Under the pieces are notes generated by a model. That model was not told the DNA's origin and ran no database searches. It saw only the letters and a list, made by a program, of their open reading frames with translations. Positions 7,232 to 10,790 of a stretch of DNA of 10,790 bases are shown one piece after another. Location of the stretch: positions 1 through 10,790 of the forward strand of contig JAJAYU010000405.1 of the NCBI GenBank assembly GCA_026786125.1, read 5' to 3'. The stretch is from Chamaesiphon sp. Its GTDB lineage: Bacteria; Cyanobacteriota; Cyanobacteriia; Cyanobacteriales; Chamaesiphonaceae. The position numbers and the translations under genes are program-made. How positions within the stretch are numbered: the first letter of the stretch is position 1; each line of letters starts with the position of its first letter.

Positions 7232-7280
7232 TATCCACCTCCACACTAGATATCTAATTTTTCACAGGAAAAGGAGTAAG

Positions 7281-8723
7281 TTAGGGATTGAGAGGATTGG
7301 GATCGACTGGGAGATTCTGATCGAGATCGGGAATAGTGATTAATGGTGCTTGACTGTCCGATGGAGCTTGTGGTAGAGCTAATGGTTTGCTCTTACTGTC
7401 AATAGTTTGACGGATCGAATTTTTAGTTACAGTAATCCGAGGAGTTGCTGGATCTGGTAACTTACTAATATAACTGAGTGATTTACCTAAGGGTTCGATC
7501 GATTGTGCTAATTTAGCTTGCTGTTCTAGTTGCTCGGCGGAAGAAACTAATTTGCCCAAACCATTAACTAGATTACGCAGATTGCTCCTAAACTCTGGAT
7601 TTCCTGTCAGATCGTCGATATCAGCAGTAATTTTCTGAGTGTTTTGAAATGTTGTTCGAGCTGAATCTAATGTCTGTTGCAACATCAACAAAGTTTTGGG
7701 ATCATTGAGATTAGCAGTCACATTTTTGAGATTAAGTGATGTTTGATTGGCATTGCTCAGGGTAGCTTCCAAATCTTTGGCTAATTTATCGGAATTTATT
7801 TTTGATAATGTGGAGTTGAGTTTCGTAATTGAGGGATTGAGTTCGTTGACTGTTTTTCGTAGATCAACACTTAGCTTATCAAAATTAGTGAGCGAAGATG
7901 AAAAAGTCTTACGATTTTCAGATACCAGTCCATTGACAGATATAGCTAGCTTTTTGTACTCTACCGCAGTCGTATTTAATTGTTCGGCAGTAGTGTTAAA
8001 CTTATCCGCAGTATTACCAATTTTATTGCTAGTTTGATCGAGTGATACAGTTAAGGTATTAGCCTTGACTGACAAAGTATTCAAACCAGATTCGACAGTT
8101 TTTGGTAAGCTAGAAAATTCTTTACTGACTTTATCAACACTCTTACTCAATCGAGAAACATCCTCAGCCGCAGCTCCAGTCTTAATCAGAGTACTATTAA
8201 TATTTTTAACTACTTCAGGATTATTATACAGCTCAACCAATTTTGTCGCCCGTCGGAGCAATTCATTAAAACTCGCCCCAATTTGACCATCAACCTTGGT
8301 ATTATTACAAAGAATCAAATTCCGATCGCATTTAGGATCCAACGCTTTAGCAAGCGCACTCGCATTAATTGCCACATTAGTACGCGGCGTAATCTCGACA
8401 ACTGGCTCACCAATTAATCCCGTTTGGCTAATTTCTACCGCCACATCTTTGGGGATAATCAAGCCAGGATCGTCCATCTGCATCGTTACCGCAACCCCAT
8501 TCACACCTGGTTCGATTTTGGCAATCTTACCCACCCGAATCCCCCGATACCGCACTACACCACCAGGCTGAACGCCTGGTGCTTGATCGAATTGAGCGAT
8601 CACATTATACGTCTGGTTGCCAGGAGTCATCCCTCTGAGCCACAAGAAAATCGCGCCAAAGACTCCCAATCCAGCGATGAGCATCAATCCAACTGAACCC
8701 TCTCTGACTGCGCGTGATTGCAT
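7281..8723 (-). CDS. MCE/MlaD family lipid-transport protein
   Basis: MCE proteins are anchored in the inner membrane and form hexameric rings or tubes that carry lipids across the envelope, usually with an ABC transporter. The product is 480 residues. One membrane anchor lies at about 11–29 (VGLMLIAGLGVFGAIFLWL). One MCE domain covers about 37–115 (YNVIAQFDQAPGVQPGGVVR, YRGIRVGKIAKIEPG, then GLIGEPVVEITPR). A long helical region follows (about 150–400), rich in Asn, Thr, Ser and Leu with repeated heptad-like stretches, which in relatives builds a tube or shaft. The last 70 residues are Pro-rich. The start at 8723 is supported by AGGAG 12 nt upstream. The ABC ATPase and permease partners are not in this window, which is common in cyanobacteria, where MCE subunits are scattered. 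The substrate is unknown. It is transcribed divergently from the CLC gene. Confidence 0.92.
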   Translation of the reverse strand: MQSRAVREGSVGLMLIAGLGVFGAIFLWLRGMTPGNQTYNVIAQFDQAPGVQPGGVVRYRGIRVGKIAKIEPGVNGVAVTMQMDDPGLIIPKDVAVEISQTGLIGEPVVEITPRTNVAINASALAKALDPKCDRNLILCNNTKVDGQIGASFNELLRRATKLVELYNNPEVVKNINSTLIKTGAAAEDVSRLSKSVDKVSKEFSSLPKTVESGLNTLSVKANTLTVSLDQTSNKIGNTADKFNTTAEQLNTTAVEYKKLAISVNGLVSENRKTFSSSLTNFDKLSVDLRKTVNELNPSITKLNSTLSKINSDKLAKDLEATLSNANQTSLNLKNVTANLNDPKTLLMLQQTLDSARTTFQNTQKITADIDDLTGNPEFRSNLRNLVNGLGKLVSSAEQLEQQAKLAQSIEPLGKSLSYISKLPDPATPRITVTKNSIRQTIDSKSKPLALPQAPSDSQAPLITIPDLDQNLPVDPNPLNP

Positions 8724-8777
8724 TGTGATTTATTACTCCTAAAAATTGCAGATTACTCAAATCAGATTTTGATCTAG

Positions 8778-8791
8778 CTCTAGATCTAGAG
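8778..8791. promoter_or_regulatory. 14-bp perfect palindrome, possible operator
   Basis: CTCTAGATCTAGAG is a perfect 14-bp palindrome in the divergent gap between the MCE and CLC genes. It lies 7 bp upstream of the −35 box of the plus-strand promoter at 8799 and about 55 bp upstream of the MCE start. The position suits an operator for a dimeric regulator of either gene, but such AT/CTAG-rich palindromes also arise by chance. Confidence 0.35.
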
Positions 8792-8798
8792 TGACAGC

Positions 8799-8826
8799 TT
8801 TACATTCTAAATGTTCGATCTATAAT
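8799..8826 (+). promoter_or_regulatory. Sigma-70-type promoter for the CLC gene
   Basis: TTTACA (8799–8804) and a consensus TATAAT (8821–8826) are separated by 16 bp. Transcription would begin near 8833, leaving about 155 nt of leader before the ATG at 8988. A second TATAAT at 8925–8930 has no matching −35 box. The leader contains GGCG (8838–8841) pairing with CGCC (8867–8870), but no known riboswitch was recognised. Confidence 0.55.
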
Positions 8827-8987
8827 AGTCTCATTCTGGCGTTAATGCTCAGTCCGAACAGATTTGCGCCCGAATATAAGGTGTAGTTAAACATTCTCAA
8901 CCCTATCCGCTAGCTTTTTGCTATTATAATTATTCCCTGTTGGAGATCGATTTCGATCATTTCCCGTCTCGGAGATCGCGAAAATAT

Positions 8988-9947
8988 ATGGGAAAATGGA
9001 ATCAATTCCTAAATAGACACTTAGTTGGAGCGAATTGGCTCCGAGCTACTTTTAATCTAGTCAAGTGGCTGTCGATTAGCGTGACGTTGGGGATCCTCAC
9101 CGGAACTTCATCAGCAGCTTTGCTTGGGGTATTAGACTGGGCAACCAAGTCGCGGGAAACCCATAGTTTATTACTGTTATTACCTGTCGGCGGGTTGGTG
9201 AGTGGGCTAATGTACCATTATCTGGGCAAAAGTGTCGAAGCTGGTAATAATTTAATCCTAGAAGAGATTCACGATCCAAACCAGGTAATTCCCTGGCAGA
9301 TGGCACCCCTAGTATTAGTCGGCACGACAATCGCCCATATAGTCGGCGCATCAGCCGGGCGTGAAGGTACTGCAGTGCAGATGGGAGTAGCAATAGTCGA
9401 TAGATTAACACAACTATTGAGATTAGACGCTGGAGATCGAAAGATGCTACTGATGGCGGGAATTAGTGGTGGAATTGCATCGGTATTTGGCACGCCGCTA
9501 GGGGGGATGGTATTCGGGCTGGAAGTATTAACCGTTGGGAGCTTTCGCCATAATGGAATATTTCCCTGTTTGATGACGGCAATTATTGGCGATCGAATTA
9601 CTTTAGCATGGGGACTACATCGTCAAGTCTATCGTGTCCCGATTGTCCCTCCATTGACGATCTGGGGCATTCTAACCGCAATTGTTGCCGGAATTGCCTT
9701 CGGGCTGACAGCGTGGGTATTTGCCACCTTGTCACATCAAATCAGCGATTATTTCAAAACGAAGATTAGTTATCCACCGTTGCGCCCGTTGATTGGGGGT
9801 GGATTAGTAGCGATCGCCATTCAATTAGTCGGTACAACCAAGTATATCGGTCTAGGGATTCCAACGATCGTTAGTGCCTTTCAGACTCAACTTTCACCCT
9901 GGGATTTTCTTGCCAAAATCGGCTTTACTACTCTGAGTTTGGGATAG
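8988..9947 (+). pseudogene. CLC antiporter gene (CLC-F-like), truncated at the 3' end by an IS
   Basis: CLC proteins move chloride or fluoride across the inner membrane, often in exchange for protons. From the ATG at 8988 (GGAG 13 nt upstream; a TTG at 8940 in the same frame is less likely, being almost at the −10 box at 8925) 319 residues remain, against roughly 400 or more for the family. Visible motifs are AGNNLILEEIH (85–95), GREGTAVQMG (124–133, with the gating Glu126) and GGIASVFGTPLGGMVFGLE. AGNN in place of GSGIP, and GREGT in place of GREGP, resemble the fluoride/proton (CLC-F) branch. The frame stops after FTTLSLG, exactly where relatives continue with AGFxGGEVTP, so the third anion-binding motif and the last helices are missing. 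Insertion-sequence DNA starts at that point. The protein is probably non-functional. Confidence 0.85.
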
Positions 9948-10790
9948 TGGGACTTTAACGAAAACCCCAGATAAAGTAGCTATGATGGTTAATAGATAAG
10001 AGTTTCACATTGAGGGTACTCAAATGAGAGAAACAACCCCAGCAGCAATGCCACCATGCTTTGAGAGATGGTGTGCGAGATTTGATGATTGCTTCAAGAC
10101 GAAAGCACAAACTAGTGGCTTCATGCACTACATTAGTAGATTATTAGGTGAAAGTGAACGAAAGAACCTAACTCAAATGGCAAATAATGCGGTGGGAGTA
10201 ATTTACAACAGAATACATCACTTTCTAACAGAAGCAGAGTGGTCAGTCAGTGCAATCAACGAACGACGGTTGAAGGTGATGAACAAATGTAGCCAAACAA
10301 GAATAAGTAAAGGAGTTAGAGCAGAAAAAGCTGAAATATTTGGGTAGAGTAGCAAAAGATCGAAAGGTAATTATTAAAGTAGAAGAAGCCGAAGTAGAAA
10401 TCCGCTTGGATGAAATAGCGAAAACATTATCATCGGACAATACAGACCAGATAGAATTAAAATTAAGTAAAAAGAAACTAGTATGGGTCAAGACATTTAA
10501 AGCGAGAATATCTAGCTTGGAAGGAGAAAGAACTTTGGCCCCTTGTCATCAATGCAAGTTCTTTGGAAGCTGCTACGGATGTTGACTATCTTATGACTAA
10601 TGTTGAGGAGTCAAAAGCAACATCTCAATGGATGGTCAGTACATACTCACAAAGAAACTGGGTCGAAGTTTTCTACCGAGAAGCTAAAGGATGGTTGGGT
10701 TTTAGTGAATATCAAGTTAGAGATATTAGAAGTCTCCACCGCCATTTTATCTTAGTGTTCTGTGCTTATACTTTTATTCTTTGGCATAAG
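9945..10790 (+). mobile_element. Insertion sequence, probably IS701 family, right end outside window
   Basis: The element begins at or near 9945, where CLC coding sequence stops abruptly, and runs past the window end. It carries one decayed transposase gene in three frames. The left terminal repeat cannot be verified because the right end is not visible. The family call rests on the transposase N-terminus (ISRLLGESERKNLTQMA) and C-terminus (NWVEVFYREAKGWLGFSEYQ), which resemble IS701-type DDE transposases, known in cyanobacteria since the first member from Calothrix. Confidence 0.75.
10024..10790 (+). pseudogene. Transposase of the IS, with internal deletion and frameshift
   Basis: Piece 1 starts at the ATG at 10024 (GAGGG 7 nt upstream) and keeps the N-terminal domain to about 10306 (FERWCARFDDCF to NKCSQTRIS). 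Piece 2, in the next frame, continues from about 10307 (KELEQKKLKYLGRVAKDRKV) to 10541. The join skips the region that in relatives holds the first two catalytic aspartates (the IDDSG-like and DAGYG-like segments), so on the order of 100 residues are deleted. Piece 3, shifted again, runs from 10542 (LVINASSLEAATDVDY) to the window end, including the C-terminal NWVEVFYREAKGWLG helix that should carry the catalytic Glu. The second shift is explained by one extra C in the CCCC run at 10539–10542. The gene cannot make an active transposase; the element could move only if another copy supplies the enzyme. Confidence 0.88.

Noticed and set aside
8830..8985. Fluoride riboswitch before the CLC gene
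   Set aside because: The pseudoknotted crcB-motif consensus (GGNGAUGG start and GCUGAUG near the end) could not be found by eye; only a short GGCG/CGCC pairing is present.
8940..8987. Upstream TTG start for the CLC protein
   Set aside because: It lies about 10 nt from a TATAAT box and adds a charged tail not needed by the family; the ATG at 8988 has GGAG upstream.

Overview
The window is cyanobacterial chromosome. The evidence is the efp–accB gene order, a GerMN protein, a DUF2993/LmeA-like protein, a single-chain MCE (MlaD-like) lipid-transport protein, four exact HIP1 octamers (GCGATCGC), many shorter CGATCG sites, and interspersed palindromes and heptamer arrays of the kind that litter cyanobacterial intergenic DNA. 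I cannot name the species from the sequence alone.

Layout: 1–484 is a gene-poor leader with two weak relic-like reading frames. 485–1689 (+) carries efp (elongation factor P) and accB (biotin carboxyl carrier protein). 1690–1799 is a convergent gap with a REP-like palindrome and a heptamer array. 1800–5531 (–) carries a membrane-anchored GerMN protein, a DUF2993 protein and proS (prolyl-tRNA synthetase). Inverted copies of a 27-bp heptamer block flank the GerMN–DUF2993 pair exactly. 5532–5688 holds a 25-bp repeat present twice upstream of proS. 5689–6753 (–) is a two-gene unit: a J-domain-like coiled-coil protein and a small coiled-coil protein 12 nt downstream of it. 6816–7131 (–) is the wreck of a retropepsin-like aspartic protease gene whose catalytic middle is gone. 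7281–8723 (–) is the MCE protein. 8988–9947 (+) is a CLC family antiporter gene, close to the fluoride/proton (CLC-F) branch by its AGNN and GREGT motifs, cut off at its 3' end where an insertion sequence begins. 9945–10790 is that element, probably IS701-like. Its transposase has an internal deletion and a frameshift, and it runs off the window.

The core genes are housekeeping: translation (efp, proS) and fatty-acid synthesis (accB). The envelope-directed genes (GerMN, DUF2993, MCE) have clear families but uncertain substrates. efp and proS are functionally related, since both concern proline in translation, but they are on opposite strands and not in one operon. I found no CRISPR array, tRNA, rRNA or convincing new multi-gene defence or metabolic system. 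The most notable features are signs of genome decay and rearrangement: a dead protease, an IS-truncated ion antiporter, a deleted transposase, and inverted repeat blocks bracketing two envelope genes.
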